From Diaporthe sp. PMI_573 (lineage: Eukaryota > Ascomycota > Sordariomycetes > Diaporthales > Diaporthaceae), in NCBI GenBank assembly GCA_021399435.1, contig JAJTUP010000030.1, positions 248,001 to 312,000 on the forward strand: a stretch of DNA of 64,000 nt, in the 5' to 3' direction. Within the stretch, counting starts at the first letter, position 1, and every line of letters begins with the position of its first letter. The translations under genes and the position numbers were made by a program. The notes beneath the pieces were generated by a model. It was not told the origin of the DNA, made no database searches, and saw only the letters and a program-made list of their open reading frames with translations. Below, piece after piece: positions 22,127-34,390 of this stretch.

Positions 22127-23175
22127 CTAGTACTCGGGGGAAGGGTGCCTTGCGCGCGCCTTGCTGTACTCCTTGGAGTGCTTCTTTGACGCCTTCGTCT
22201 TCAGTGATCTGCGCACACGTAAAATCAGTCTCTGCTCCTCTAGACGAATTGAGCAGGCGAGACGACCAAGCGCGGTCAGAGATAATTCTGGCCGCTTTTC
22301 GCTCTGCTCGCCTGCTCAATTGGCGATGGATCGAGCTGCCTCCTCCTCCCGCCAGCACAGTGGCCTCGGAGAAGAGGAGGGGACGAAAACTCTGCAGGGG
22401 CTAAAACTCACGAGACTTTCTTCTGCGTCCACTCCAGGTTCTGGCGCACCTCACGTGCGTCGTCCATACCCTCAGCAAATCGAGCCCGCGACCTCGCGAG
22501 CCGGGCTTGCGCCTGCTTCTGCAGGTCAAGCAGCTGGCGGTGCTTGTCGTTGAGGCGGCCGGACCTGCAGGAATGTCAGCATTTGTCATTTTGTTTCCTC
22601 GATTTCTCCGCAATCGCATGCCGGGTCACTGCGCCTGCGCAGATTGAGACTTTTCCGGGCAACTTCGCCGCAGGCGAGCAAATTTGCTCGCCCGAGAAAC
22701 CGCGTTCCCGCGATTTCTTCAACCCGGTGTGTTTTGTCTCCCCGCTCCACAACGGAATTGCGATCTGGTGATCGTAGCAATTGCCTGCTCTGAAGATGCA
22801 GAAAAGAAAGCTGGGGAGGAGAGGAACTCACGTCTGCGCCTGCGTGGCCATGGCCTTGTCCAAGCCGAGGGGGTCAAATGACTGGGCGAGGTGCTCGTGC
22901 ATGTACTCGTTAAAGTCCACGCCGGCCGCAGAACGCTCCGACTCGTACTCGCCGTGGGTGCTGCCGGCGTAGCTGGTGGTGGCCGAGTAGCCCGGGGTGC
23001 TGTAGGACGGCACGCCGGATCCGGAGCTCACAGAGGGGTCAGCCTCAGGAGGGGAGACCGAGTACGTGCTGTCCGGGTGGTAGTAGCCCTGGTAGTGGCC
23101 CTGGTAGTGGCCCTTGGAGGGGACGGGCAGGGGCATGGTGCCGGAGTAGTACTGTTGTGGCGAGTAGGACGACAT
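22127..23175 (-). CDS. KxDL-like (BLOC-1-related, Kxd1-type) protein
   Basis: Three exons, 23175-22832, 22564-22412 and 22208-22127, with introns of 267 and 203 nt (both GTGAGT donors; CTGCAG and CGCAG acceptors), give 192 residues. The N-terminal 115 residues are Tyr/Ser/Pro/Gln-rich and disordered (SPQQYYSG, STYSVSPPE, GYSATTSY). Exons 2-3 encode a helical region: NDKHRQLLDLQKQAQARLAR, then RARFAEGMDDAREVRQNLEWTQKKVSSLKTKASKKHSKEYSKAR. The pattern of a helix with D-V-R-NLEW---KKV--LK-K resembles the KxDL domain, a coiled-coil subunit of BLOC-1-like endosomal complexes. I recognise it by pattern, so the family call is moderate, while the exon structure is well supported by frame and splice sites. 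Both introns contain strong inverted repeats built on the same GCAGGCGAG word. The gene sits alone inside a large gene-poor region. Confidence 0.65.
22247..22321. repeat. 15-bp perfect inverted repeat in intron 2 of the KxDL-like gene
   Basis: AATTGAGCAGGCGAG at 22247-22261 pairs perfectly with CTCGCCTGCTCAATT at 22307-22321, with a 45-nt loop. In the transcript this would form a stable hairpin inside the intron. The left arm shares GCAGGCGAG with the palindrome of intron 1. Confidence 0.8.
22673..22692. repeat. 20-bp perfect palindrome in intron 1 of the KxDL-like gene
   Basis: GGCGAGCAAA followed directly by its reverse complement TTTGCTCGCC. It lies inside the 267-nt intron and could form a cruciform, an RNA hairpin or a dimeric protein-binding site. 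Confidence 0.8.
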
Positions 23176-23976
23176 GGTGGCTGGCTGACTGGTTGTCTGT
23201 GTTGGGCAGAAGTGTGGGAGTGCGGGTGGGTAGGTGGTCAGGCTGGAAGGTAAGACGGCCTGGTGGTGGGGAGATCAAGAAGTATGATGTGCAGAGGAGG
23301 GGATTCTCTCTTGAGCAGAGAGGATGATAGTGCTTGTGGGAGGAGGAGGGCCTCTGGGGAGGTGTCCTTGTGTGGTGATGGAGGGGCTTGGTGTTGGTGT
23401 AAGATGTTGAAGAAGTTCTTGGGCTTCCTTGGAGGGCAGGGCTTGGTCTGCTGGGCTGTCTGACGATGGTGTTTGGGAAAACTGAAGGAGGAAGAAAACA
23501 GAAGAAGAAGATCGAGCTCTTCGTCGAACAAGAAGGGCCTTTTTATACCTTTTCGACGGCATCCCCCTGTCAGCCAGAAGGCCCCAGAGTCCCGTGATCC
23601 AGAGGGATAAGACATGTTAACTCTATTCGTCGAGCATGGACGGGACACCCCGCTCGATGGCAGACGGGATAGCATGACGATGGGGACGACGACGACCAGA
23701 ATCCCTGCCTCGGTGTTTGATGGCCTGCTACCCGCACTCCCGCCCGCGTAGGGTAAGAACCAACGGGAACGAGGGGGGCCATGGCGGTTGGGGTTGATCC
23801 CTGGAGCACGTCGACGAGGAGGGAAGGCTTCGGATTGGTCTGCAGGCTGGTGGCCCCTTGGAATTTCTCGGAGGATGGGAGATATGGGAGCACCGTGTGC
23901 ATGTGCCGAGAGAGGCAAATATCACGGGCGTTGTATTGGTGGGATGTGGGATGTGGCCGGGCTACGGTGGTGGAGG

Positions 23977-24014
23977 GGGCAGGGCAGGGCAGGGCAGGGC
24001 AGGGCAGGGCAGGG
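23977..24014 (+). repeat. (GGGCA)7 microsatellite, G-quadruplex-capable
   Basis: Seven GGGCA units plus a final GGG. Runs of three G separated by two bases fit the G-quadruplex pattern. It is followed immediately by a second pentamer tract. Confidence 0.85.
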
Positions 24015-24016
24015 TT

Positions 24017-24062
24017 ATGGAATGGAATGGCATGGCATGGCATGGCATGGCAATGGCAATGG
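24017..24062 (+). repeat. (ATGGM)n pentamer tract
   Basis: Consecutive ATGGA and ATGGC units. The same word recurs at 24548-24569, about 500 bp to the right. Confidence 0.75.
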
Positions 24063-24401
24063 CGGCGGGAGAAAGGATCGACTTTGGTCCTAGCACGACG
24101 TACTATGGCCCACGGTGAGGTGAGCAAGGACGTAAGGGGATGGAGTAACATGGGGGCAAAATGGCAAAAGACGGAGCCAGATCCGGAGCTCTCAGAGGCG
24201 GGAGTCGTGCAGCGTTTGAAAGGCACATGAGGTGGATAGAGGGAGGGAGGGAGGGTGTGGACATATCGGAGGGGCGGCGGGCAGTGGGAAGTACAAGGCC
24301 GGACCGGGGAGCTTGAATGTGAGAAATTGTAAAGAGCGTAGGAAAAAAAAATAGTCATGTATGGCCGAACGGACCAGGGTGGAAACGAATAAGAGAGAGG
24401 C

Positions 24402-24434
<33 letters not shown>

Positions 24435-26049
24435 AGCAAGAGTGCGAGTGTGTGACAGGTAGGCTCTGGCTGGGCCGAGCTGGAGGTACACACGGTACAG
24501 TAGTCGGTACGGTAGCATCCAGACAGACAGAGAAAGAAAGCACAGGCATGGATGGCATGGCATGGCATGCGAAGAAGGACAGGGAACATTGAAGCGACAG
24601 CCGGCTAGCGAGGGCTATCTTGGGCATGTAAGGTAGACTTGGCTCAGAAAACCATGGAACGAAAGTCGGCATGCAAACGGGTCAGGCAGGCAGGTAACAG
24701 GTAACAGGTAACAAGTAGCGGATGTAATGGCAGGTAGCTTTGGGGTCCCAAGGACAAGACAAGGGGCAAACGCAGCAGGGACGACGACACACGGACAAAG
24801 CCTTGCCGTTTGGATCGTCTGATAGTAGGTGCGTGTACCGTATGCATAGTGGGCATACATAAGAAGACAGGGGGGAAATGTATGGCGGCAGTGTGTGTCC
24901 TGTGGGCAAAGGCCATGGGCAGTCCATGGGCAGTCCTTGGGCAGCCCGGTCCAGTGCCGTGCAGTGCAATCCGCAATGGCTGTGTTGGGTTTGGCCAGAC
25001 GTTAAAAAAATCCGATCTGAAGCGCAGAGTTACATCCGCCGCTTTCTTGGGGCAGACGTCGAGCCTTGTTGCTTGTTGCTTGTTGCTGATTGCTGCTCTT
25101 ACCAGAGCTTAGGTTGAGCACCGAGCCGAAGTACCGGTACTCAGGCCGGCTGGGCTGGGGGGGGGGGGTGGAACGGGGGCACGGGGCAATTGGGAATTGA
25201 GAATTGGGAATTGGGGGGGCCCGCCCAATGGCCCCGAGGCGGAGTGTATGCGTGCGAGAGAAGACGGGTATGGGAGCAGAACGTCCCCGGCTCGTGGCTT
25301 GTGGCTTCTGGCGTCTGACTGCTGCGGTGGGTGCTTGGATGCGAATTCAGATATTTCGTAACCTGTCAGGGGTATTTTCCATCATGACATGCAGAGGTGC
25401 ATGTGAGTTCCACGGTGTGGGTGGGTCTTCTTCCGGTCCTGGACGGATGGGGGATGCAATGTAGAGTAGACAGACGCGTCAGGAAAGGAATGCAAGAAAA
25501 AAAGAAAAACAGACAGGAAGAAAAAGAATGGACATTGAAAGACATGGACCACAGGACTGGGCTCTCTCCCTGACACTGTGCATGCAGCCGTTGAACCGTG
25601 ACCTGTACAAATCAGGCCAAGAAGATCGAGCCAGACAATTGGTAATTGGTAATTGGCGTTGGCAGTGGGCAGTTGGCAGTGTGGGTAGTGACATTTTGAC
25701 AACGATCCGGTCATGACGAGAGAGGCCAGAGTGCGGGAATGGGATGCGATGCGGTCAGAGGTCAGGTCAGGCAGAAGTGCATAATGCGCGAGTGTGTGTG
25801 TGTGTGCGTGGGTGTGTGGACGTGGACGTGTGTGTGCTGTTGCTTGCTGTGATGTGCTGTCGGCGGGTGAGCGATGATGAATTGGGCCTCTTTTGGGCCT
25901 CTGGGCCCTTTTTTGGCTGGGAGCAAGGTAGGTATGCGCATGTGTGTGTGTGTGTGGGTGTGTGTTGTCACTTTTGGTATTCCAATGGGAGCAGGACTCG
26001 GGCCACCAAAGCAGCAGCAACCTGGGCCAAGGTACAAACGAACGAACGC

Positions 26050-26128
26050 CTTGGGCCTTGCCTTGGGCCTGGCTTGGGCCTGGCTTGGGCCTGGCTTGGG
26101 CCTGGCTTGGGCCTGGCTTGGGCCTGCC
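26050..26128 (+). repeat. 11-bp minisatellite
   Basis: About seven tandem units of CTTGGGCCTGG. Because 11 is not divisible by three, every frame reads the same 11-residue Leu/Gly/Ala/Trp repeat, which produces spurious open frames across it. Confidence 0.85.
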
Positions 26129-26751
26129 TTACCGATTGACTGATTGACGTGACTGACGGACGGTTGACGCTTAACGCTTTGAGGCAACAGCCACTGAGCC
26201 CTCTGAAAAAGGCAAGAATTTGTGTCGAGGCCCCATCATTTCCAGCGAGTAATAATGCCTGTTGGCGCTAGGAGCACCGCACTCTGTGGCATGCAGTAGG
26301 CCCTGTAGGAGTCTGCGTTGGGCCCCAAAACGTGCGGAAATTCGATTCAATTGGGAAATTTCCAGAGGGCAACTGCCTGATTGGCCCCAAAATGCCAATC
26401 GACGTGGGGTCCCTTTTTTCTTGCTTGTTGCTTGTTGCTTGCTGCGTGTGGCTCAACTCCCAGGGTCGCCCCTTCTTTGCTTTTTCTTGGGGGTTTCGTT
26501 TTCCTTCTTTGCTGTCCAGGCTGGGCAGGCAGGGCAGGCTGGGTCGACCTCATCATGCTGCCTGCTGCGTGCTACCTACATACAAGTCAGTAGTCAGTAG
26601 CCAATCTTGCCGACAACGGTTTTTTCTCCAAGCCCATGTGGAATAGATCATCAATGTCGCTGCACCAATCACGGCGACAGCCATAGACAGCGTGCCACCG
26701 GAAATCAAATGCGTGCCGTGTACTGTACAGCAGTAGGTCTTCTAATATTAA

Positions 26752-26774
26752 TTACCTACCTACCTACCTAGGTA
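26752..26774. repeat. TACC tetranucleotide tract ending in TACCTAGGTA
   Basis: Four TACC units run into the palindrome TACCTAGGTA (26765-26774). Related words (TACCTACG, TACCTACC, GGTATGTAGGTATG) follow up to 26935. Confidence 0.7.
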
Positions 26775-29700
26775 TGTACCTACGGGGCAATACCTACGTA
26801 GCTCAACTCAAGATACCATGCAGATGACGACCTGCATCTTTCTCCAGGCATTGCCCATAATGTAACATGTAACATGTAACTACCACGGTGGAATACATGC
26901 CGGAGACATTACCTACCTTGGGTATGTAGGTATGTACACTGTACACTTCGTACCTGCCCGACCCCCAGCCCTGTCTACCGCCACTTCCCACTTCCCCATC
27001 CTGGGGTCAGGTGTCAGATGAGAGCAGAGAGCACCTTCTAAGTCGCTCTACCGTCGCAGCTGCCTCGCTGGGGTTGCTGCATATGAGCTGACTCCGACTT
27101 GACTTCCTCTTCTTTCTCTCTCGCCCCTAGCCTGCCAGCCCAGTGCCCTGACCCTGGCCTAGACCCAGGTCCTTGGCCATGGCCAGCTTCCTTGAAGTCC
27201 TGGGCACGATCGAGTACCTGCAGATACTCCGACGCTCGATGGCTTGCGACATTGCGCATTACGTCCACGTCCCCACGTCGTGGGTGACTCTAAGGCTGCT
27301 CACCACCAGTCCAGCCCAGTCCGTCACTTGCCGTGATGGAAAGGGTGAAATTTAGTCTCTGCTCTTCCAAGGTTGTCTTCCTCTCCAAGGTTTCCTCTCC
27401 CACGTCTTCCACATCTTCCGAGGTCATCGTGCAGCACAGCAACCTGAGCCGCTCCTCCGGATTACCAAGACTGTACCGAGCACGCCGGCATCGCTGCTGA
27501 AGAGCAAGGACATACTTGACTGCCTGACTGCGTAGGTAGCATCTTCAGATCGGCAGAGTCCACTCCGGCCCAGACTATCTGATTACTGCAGCCACATGGA
27601 TCACCGTGCCTAGATAAATACGGTGCCTGCGAGCCCACCAGCCCACCAGCCCACCAGCCGCTTACGACCTAGTCCATCTGGCCCGGCAAGTCATCTGCAC
27701 CTGCAGGTCGAGAGGATCCCACGATGCTCATCAAATCAAGTATGCATGCCGCAGGAGAACGGGCCTACGGATATTAAGACCAGCGGCAGCCTTCGACTCT
27801 CTTCTTTGGTCTTGCTCGATGCCTCTCAGTCTCAATCTCAACGGCCATCATGCACGCACGCCTGCCATCTGCACTGCATGAGCGGCATGCTGAAACAACA
27901 ACTCATCAACGATGCATCTCATGAAATTGACCCCTAACCAATGCCGTTCCTGTCGGGTCAAAGAGAGGGGGCCTGTGGACGACATGCCGAGTTGGACAGG
28001 ACGAGCTCGCCCTCCCATCCCGCCCAGACAGGGAAATCCCGTGATACGGCCGCCACAAAATCAGTCCTCGCCGGCCCACGCTCTCTATCACACTCACACC
28101 CACACGCTCGCAAACAGTGAGAGTGCTTACAGGACCACCCCGGATCCAGAGCCCAACGACAGTCCACTCAGATAACGAGGGCTGCTAGTGTCGAGGGGGG
28201 GGGCTCTCGCAAATTGCTTCTGTCCAACCCCAACTTTTTCCGCATCAACATCGAGGACTCGTCATGTGCCAGAGACCAACATCCAATGGCCCGGACAAGA
28301 GGGCAAGCATACCAGCGCTCACGAATCCCACGTTGCCGCCGTTGCGGATCCTCATCCTGTTCCCTCCTTCGTTGCCAGTCCGTCCGCCTGTCCGCCCGAA
28401 TAAATCCGCCAGACAAGGCAGACAGGTAGATAGGCAGACAGGCCTTGGCAGCGCGGCGACGCGGGGCGAGGAGGGGTAAAAATCGACCGGACCTTCAACG
28501 ATTCAACGACGATAGCGGCACCAACGCCACGCAAAAGGAACAATGTCAGAAAATAAGCCAAAACCTGTGACCTGACGCGCATGCGAGGCCAGAGAAATAG
28601 CCCCGTTGCGTGCATCTAACCCAAGCCTCATCCCCGGAGAGCTGACGGTCTGGTCGGGATCATGGATCAACAACAGATCGGGCCCTCCATCGTCTGTGCA
28701 TAACCATATCCCATCTCCAGACGAGGACGGTCAAGTTTTGTGGGCGAGCGAGTGCGAGTAGTATGAGCGAGAGTAGTGCGTGTGTGCGCGACACACTGGA
28801 CAGAGCCAACGTTTCCCGGACCGACCAATCCAGCTTATGCCCACCTGTGGATGGCCCAGGACAGGGCCCTTCGAGCCTTACCTAGCCCGCCGAGGAGATA
28901 AAAGATCTAGGTTGGCGGTGGTTGTTTGGGCTCCTCCCAGCGCGGTCCCAATCCCACCCTCCCCACCGACCTAGATATTCTAGACGGGGATGTCATCTCT
29001 TGAAGGTCCGTCCGTGTACGCCTGTGATCCCTCTATCCCTGGGCCCTGTTAGTTTTTTCCACACGTGCTCTTGTCATCATGGCATCACCGCCAGGAATAG
29101 TGGTAACTTTCCTCGGCCTTCTGTGTCTCTCTGTGTGTGCTTGTTTCAAGTCTTCCCGTTGGAGTAACCCGGGTCAGAGGGGGCGCCGCACAACGTGGGC
29201 GAGACCGCGAATAGATTGCTGGGACAGCGGGCGCGAGGTGTCAAAAGCATACAGGAACTGTGATAGGGCCTCTCTACCTCTCCTCTACCCCTGCCACCCC
29301 TTCCCACACAACGGTCCTACATTGTCCCACAGATGAACAAGATGCGTCCGACATGACAGGTTGCATGCTCGGCCAGTCGGCTGCAGCAGCAGGCCAGAAT
29401 TTCTGAAATGATGAAATCCGACCACTTACAGTCACAGGCCTCGAGGCTGTGACCTGCCTGCCCCCCTCTGGCGGCTGTTGCGAAAAGGGACGAGGAACGC
29501 CCGGCCCTTGCAGCTAGCCAAGGAAACGGATATCACGGTGCCCTCCGTCTGCCTCTCCTTTTTAATTATTTTATCTTTTGTTCTCGCACCCCTTCTTCAA
29601 CCATGTAACCTGACGAACACACTCTGGCCCCGGTCTCCGTGCAACCATTCTCTTGGTCACGGTTCACTAAAATCGCCCGATCGACGGGGCGATCTATAGT

Positions 29701-32700
29701 ATATCAATGTATGTGGGCAGGTCTGGCAGGCAGGGAGGGACATGCGACCTAAATTGCACTCGATCAACGGTCGGGCCGTCGATTCGCCCAGTCAATCAAT
29801 CGGCCGGACCGGCCGGCTGGCCAAACCCTCGTGGCCCGCTTCCAGGGGAGCGGAGACGAGGAGGGAGGAAAATGAATGAATGCAAGAGAGGGAAGAAAAA
29901 GCAGCACATCGCACAGACAGCGCGTCCGGGCCTACATTCGCCCTCTCCTCCTGCCACACCGCCTTTGGGGGGGGGCACCCTCTGAGATTGGAGTGTTGAT
30001 ATTAAAACTCCGGGATCCGTTGGTGAGGGCGGAACCGCGGAACCAGGCGATTGGGGGCCGGCCGAAGCAGGAAGTTGTTGTTGTTGTTCTGGTTCTACAC
30101 CAGGGGGGAGGGCCTCGGCCTCTGCGCTCGCATACTGGGCACACCAAAGGAGACAGACACGGTGCAGGATGGTTTTCAACCACGCAACGAACGAGATGAA
30201 AGCCCAACGGTCGTGCATCCCCCCGCGAATCAGACGCGGTCTCATATCGTATGTGCATTGCATACCCTGAGGCCGTGTCCCCCGGGTACCGACAGTTAGC
30301 TACCTCCAGCCCGGTCCGTCCCCTTCCAATCGTTTTGGCTCCCGTTTCCGGCGCGTTGGGTATGGCAGGCAGATGGATATTGCCCGACGAACGGACTTGA
30401 GGCGGGAGAGGGAGGGACATGGGCATGCATGCGCCAGCGTCGATGGGCTGCGTTTTCACATGCCTTCTCTTTGTTGTGTGTGATGGCTGGCTGGCTCAGC
30501 AATACTCTCGTGCCCAATTCCTGTTATCATGGCTACTTTCCAGGACAGGGAACTTGGTGCACTGTTGTCCATCCGGGGGGGGGGGATAGGGGACGGTGAC
30601 ACACGCACGGCCTCAAAGTTCACTCACCATCGACATCACCGGCTGGCTCCCCAGTACCACTTACCCACAACCTACTACCTGACTGCCGGCATCAGAGGTC
30701 CTGCAGCTCGCTTTCCCCCCTCTCACACCGAGCCACAAACACACGCACACTCGCACAATCAATCTTTGTGCAAGACCTACATCGGCCCCAGAGTAACCCA
30801 CCCCACCCCCGACCAACCAGCCAACCAGCTGTACGACCCCCTCGTCCAGAGGAAAAGCTTTCGGCATATTCCGGTCGGGCCGCACGATCAATCTATGGGA
30901 TGAGGGAGGGATCGAGGGGTTGGGTGGACAAGGGAGAGGGAGAAGACGGAGGTTGGTTATGTACCCATGCCGTGCGATCCTCTCACAGGGACACACCAGA
31001 ACCTACCTCTCCGCACCCGAGATGGTTTCTCTCTCGGATTAGTCTTGTGGGCCCTCGAGTGCGAGTGGTTTTTGTTGTGGTACATACTGTGCGGTGCGAA
31101 CCGGTGTCTGTGTGTGTCTTTGTGTTGAGAGGTTGGAGGGAACGGGGTCTATGTCCGGACCTCTCGGGGAGGGGGGGGGCTCTTTGGTCTTTGATGGCTG
31201 TGAGGTGAGATGGGAGGTGGGTAGTTGTATGGCGTGTGCGCGGAGATGTGTTTGGGCTGTTACACCGGGCTGATTTCCTCTCAGGTTTTCATTCTTCAGG
31301 AGTCGCCTGCATCCCAACCCCCGGCGCTGTTTTATCGGTGTGGAGGATAGTGAGACTGCTTTTGAGTCCGACGAGTATCTCATCGCGCACGATGTTGTCC
31401 GTGTGCGAGCTGGGCATCTTCCCTCCCTCCTCTCCCCTTACTCTCACGAGGCTGGCTGGCCGGGGGATGGATGTCGCGTGTCAACATCCGGGCTTCCCAC
31501 GGGTCGAGTGACGGTGGTGGACAGTCAGTCATTCACTGTTGCTCTGCCTTAAAACGAAGGGGGCGTGTTCGTTTCATCGAGCACGCAGTCGGTCGGGAAG
31601 GCGAGGTTAGGTGTTGTGCTGGCGAGGTCACCATACATGCGTGTTTTCGTGGCGTCGTCTTTGATGGGATGGGGCTGGGTGGCGGTTATGGTGTTCGGGG
31701 GGCGGGATGGGACTCTTGCATCGATGCCTGCAGCGCACGAGAGGTGAGTTCGTTGGTTTTGTTTTCCCACGGTGATGATGTGTTCTGTTGGAGAGTTGCG
31801 CTCGCGCGGCTTGAGCTTCCTGTTCCTAGCTCACATGTGGGCGAAGTCGTCAAACTGGTCCCTTTTGTGAGTTGTCGTCCCCATGGATGTCATGTGAAGG
31901 ATGACTGGGGCCGACTGGTTGTCAGGTCTCGGGCGGACTTCCACTTTATAGACGGTCTGTTGTCCGTGTCTCCTCTGTGGGTTTGGTTGTGGTCATCACC
32001 CACGAGGTTCTTGTGCTCACTTTGTGTCTCTCCACTGCCCGGAAAACTCATCATTTCTTACCTTCTCTCACCACCTCTGTTTCATTCGTCCGTTGGCACG
32101 CTGCGCCGGAGCAGCAAATGCACTCATTAGGGCCACGGAGCTTCAAGTGAACCGCGACAACCTTCTAGTCGCCAGGATTTTCTCACAGCCGTTCTGGAAA
32201 GTGGCTGGTGTAGTACACATGTATGGAGTATCGTGGACAAGAAAGCACCACCCGGCAGCAGCAGATCGAGTGATCCATCATGTGAAGCATGGATCTGATA
32301 TTGGTTGATCCTAGTTCACCTCAGTGGAGTGGAGAAAGCCGACTCGAGATGGCACTGGTGACTATCTCACAGCGGATCATGCGACCAGGGACCGGACATG
32401 AGGCTGGGCTGGGTGTGGCCTGCGATCGAGGCTGAGAAATTCAGGTAGGGGCCAGATCAAGAGAAAGTTGGTAGTCGAAATCTGTTGTTGTTGCGCCAGA
32501 GTGCCCCCGAGCACATGCTGTGTTTGTAAGCCATCCGGAGGAGCAGAGTGAGCATGTCTCGTTGGGGTTCCTCGTGGCCTCTCTTGGGAACGGTGCCTGG
32601 TCCAGGGACGGTAGGTCTTGCATGACGCCGGTGAGGGAGAGGAGAGTACATAGGACTGTTTGTCAGGGCTGGAGGCTCATCACATGAGACTCAAGGCTGT

Positions 32701-34390
32701 TTCCCCGTTTCATTCTCTCGTTTCTTTCTTATCGGCCTTTTCTTCTTCTCTCTCCCTTCTTGCGGGTTGGGAAGAGGGTCTCATTCGACGAGCAGGTTCG
32801 TATGGAGGAGGAGAGGAGGAGAAATGTGGTCAATTAGAGACGAGGTTGCGATACAATCTCTTCTCGATGCGATGCTTCGAACTGAATGGTGATATCGCTG
32901 GGGCTGTGGAAGAAGAGAGGATCAGCTGCTTTGGTACGACCAGACTGAATTCACTGCAGCCATGCACAACCCCCCCCCCCCGGCCTCACCCAAAGTCACC
33001 TCTCTTTATCAGTAGGCAAGACCATCTAAATTCCAACACAAGGTGATTGTGGCGCAACCGTTTCAAGCTTCAGTGCTCCCTTTTCAGGCTACGGTACGCC
33101 ATAACCACCTCCGGGGTCCCTGTTCAATTCCTGGACTGGGGATAAACCCGGCTTCCTTTTTTTTTTTTTTTTTTTGTGTTTCTTATGTTTTTATTTTAGA
33201 CGTTGCCTCTGATGACGGACGCGTTTGCAATCTCTCACAGGTTGCTGTGAAATTCGTGGGTCGCAGACATGGGAGCGGAGTTGAGTGGCTGGGCGTGGAC
33301 GGTGAAGGGCTGTTCTCCTTATGCGTCTTGAGAAGTTCAGCCAGGTGTCCCACCACCTTTTTGTTAAAAGCTGCTTGATCGCTCCTCCCGCCGCTGAAAT
33401 GCATGAAGGCCACTCTGCGAGGCTTTTCAATCTTCAACAGCCCGTGTCATTCTTCCGTGGCAGCAATGGCGGCCGACACAGGCGCCCCCCCCCCCCCGCC
33501 CAACAGCGGTGCCATCCCATGGGATAGAAGACCAACGAATCTACCTTGGTAGAGCAGTGCAAAGTCCCCCCCCCCCTATCTTAGAGGTTCTCAGCCAGCC
33601 CTGACATTGGGTTTTTCGAATCCCGCCTTCAGTGAGGTCATATTCGACCGCCGCGCAAACAACTGCTGAGTTCTGACGTCCACAGCCGCAGTCGGCGCCG
33701 CGAGGGGCTCCCCCTCCCCCTCCCCATCAGGTACTGTTGACAGTGAGAAGGTTAGTGTATCCCGGGTCGATGGCGCCGCACCCTTGCTGGGCAAAATACA
33801 CGCGGGCGTGATCCTCCGTGGTTCTCACGCAGCACCATCCATAGATGGTATCACCCCCTTTGCCTCTCTGTTTCATTTCGTTCTGCCAGGATATCTGGCG
33901 CGTCAACATCCAACGCAGACAAAGGGGCAAGCAAGCTACTACAAAACAATGTAGACACCGTAATAGAGATTGACGATTTGGTATTTGGAGTAGTATTCTA
34001 TTTATGTATATCATGAGTGTAACCCAAGGGGGAAATTTCTCACCTCTCCCTTGTGGACCCTTTCACCGCCATGCGAAACAGCCAGCCCACCCAGGGACTC
34101 CATCCATCTAACAAAATTCCTTGCTCTGCTTTTTATGCTTCGGGGTCAAGTAAAGTGTGGTAGGGGTTTAACAAAGTAGCCTTCCCATCCAGAACACACC
34201 GCGGAACGCCCAAACACCGTACCCGGCGCAATGAATCCACCGGCGAGAACAGCAGATTGCCTCTTGCCAATGTGTTTGTTGTGTGTGTGTGTGTACGCAT
34301 AAAGACGGCGGCGTTCGAATAAAGAATAACCTGTATCCATCCCGCTCTCCTGGTGCTTCTGGATATCGCGAGGGTCCTGGGGCCCGGGGC

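Larger units (their letters stand above)
23176..34390. other. 11.2-kb region without a supported coding gene
   Basis: It lies between the start of the KxDL-like gene and the 3' end of dgk1. Its base composition is not AT-rich, so it is not a RIP-degraded repeat island of the usual kind. It contains pentamer, 11-bp and TACC repeats (listed separately), TG/CA microsatellites (24405-24435, 25790-25830, 25940-25970), a poly-T run of about 20 (33159-33176) and many C/T-rich tracts. Open frames of 60-340 codons are numerous on all frames but overlap each other, are dominated by Pro/Arg/Ser/His and show no domains. A long noncoding RNA, a long leader or an unrecognised multi-exon gene remains possible. 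Confidence 0.5.

Noticed and set aside
23570..24589. 339-codon minus-strand open frame upstream of the KxDL-like gene
   Set aside because: Dominated by His/Thr/Pro/Ser repeats derived from CA and GGGCA microsatellites; no recognisable domain.
29079..29336. 85-codon frame with a hydrophobic start and several cysteines
   Set aside because: The hydrophobic start could be chance in C/T-rich sequence. No TATA box, intron or conserved pattern supports it.
31471..32130. 219-codon plus-strand open frame in the gene desert
   Set aside because: No domain, no signal peptide, and its codon pattern is like the surrounding noncoding DNA.
33060..33180. tRNA-like TTCAATTCC followed by a long poly-T run
   Set aside because: The sequences on either side do not pair into a T-arm or acceptor stem, so it is not a tRNA gene.
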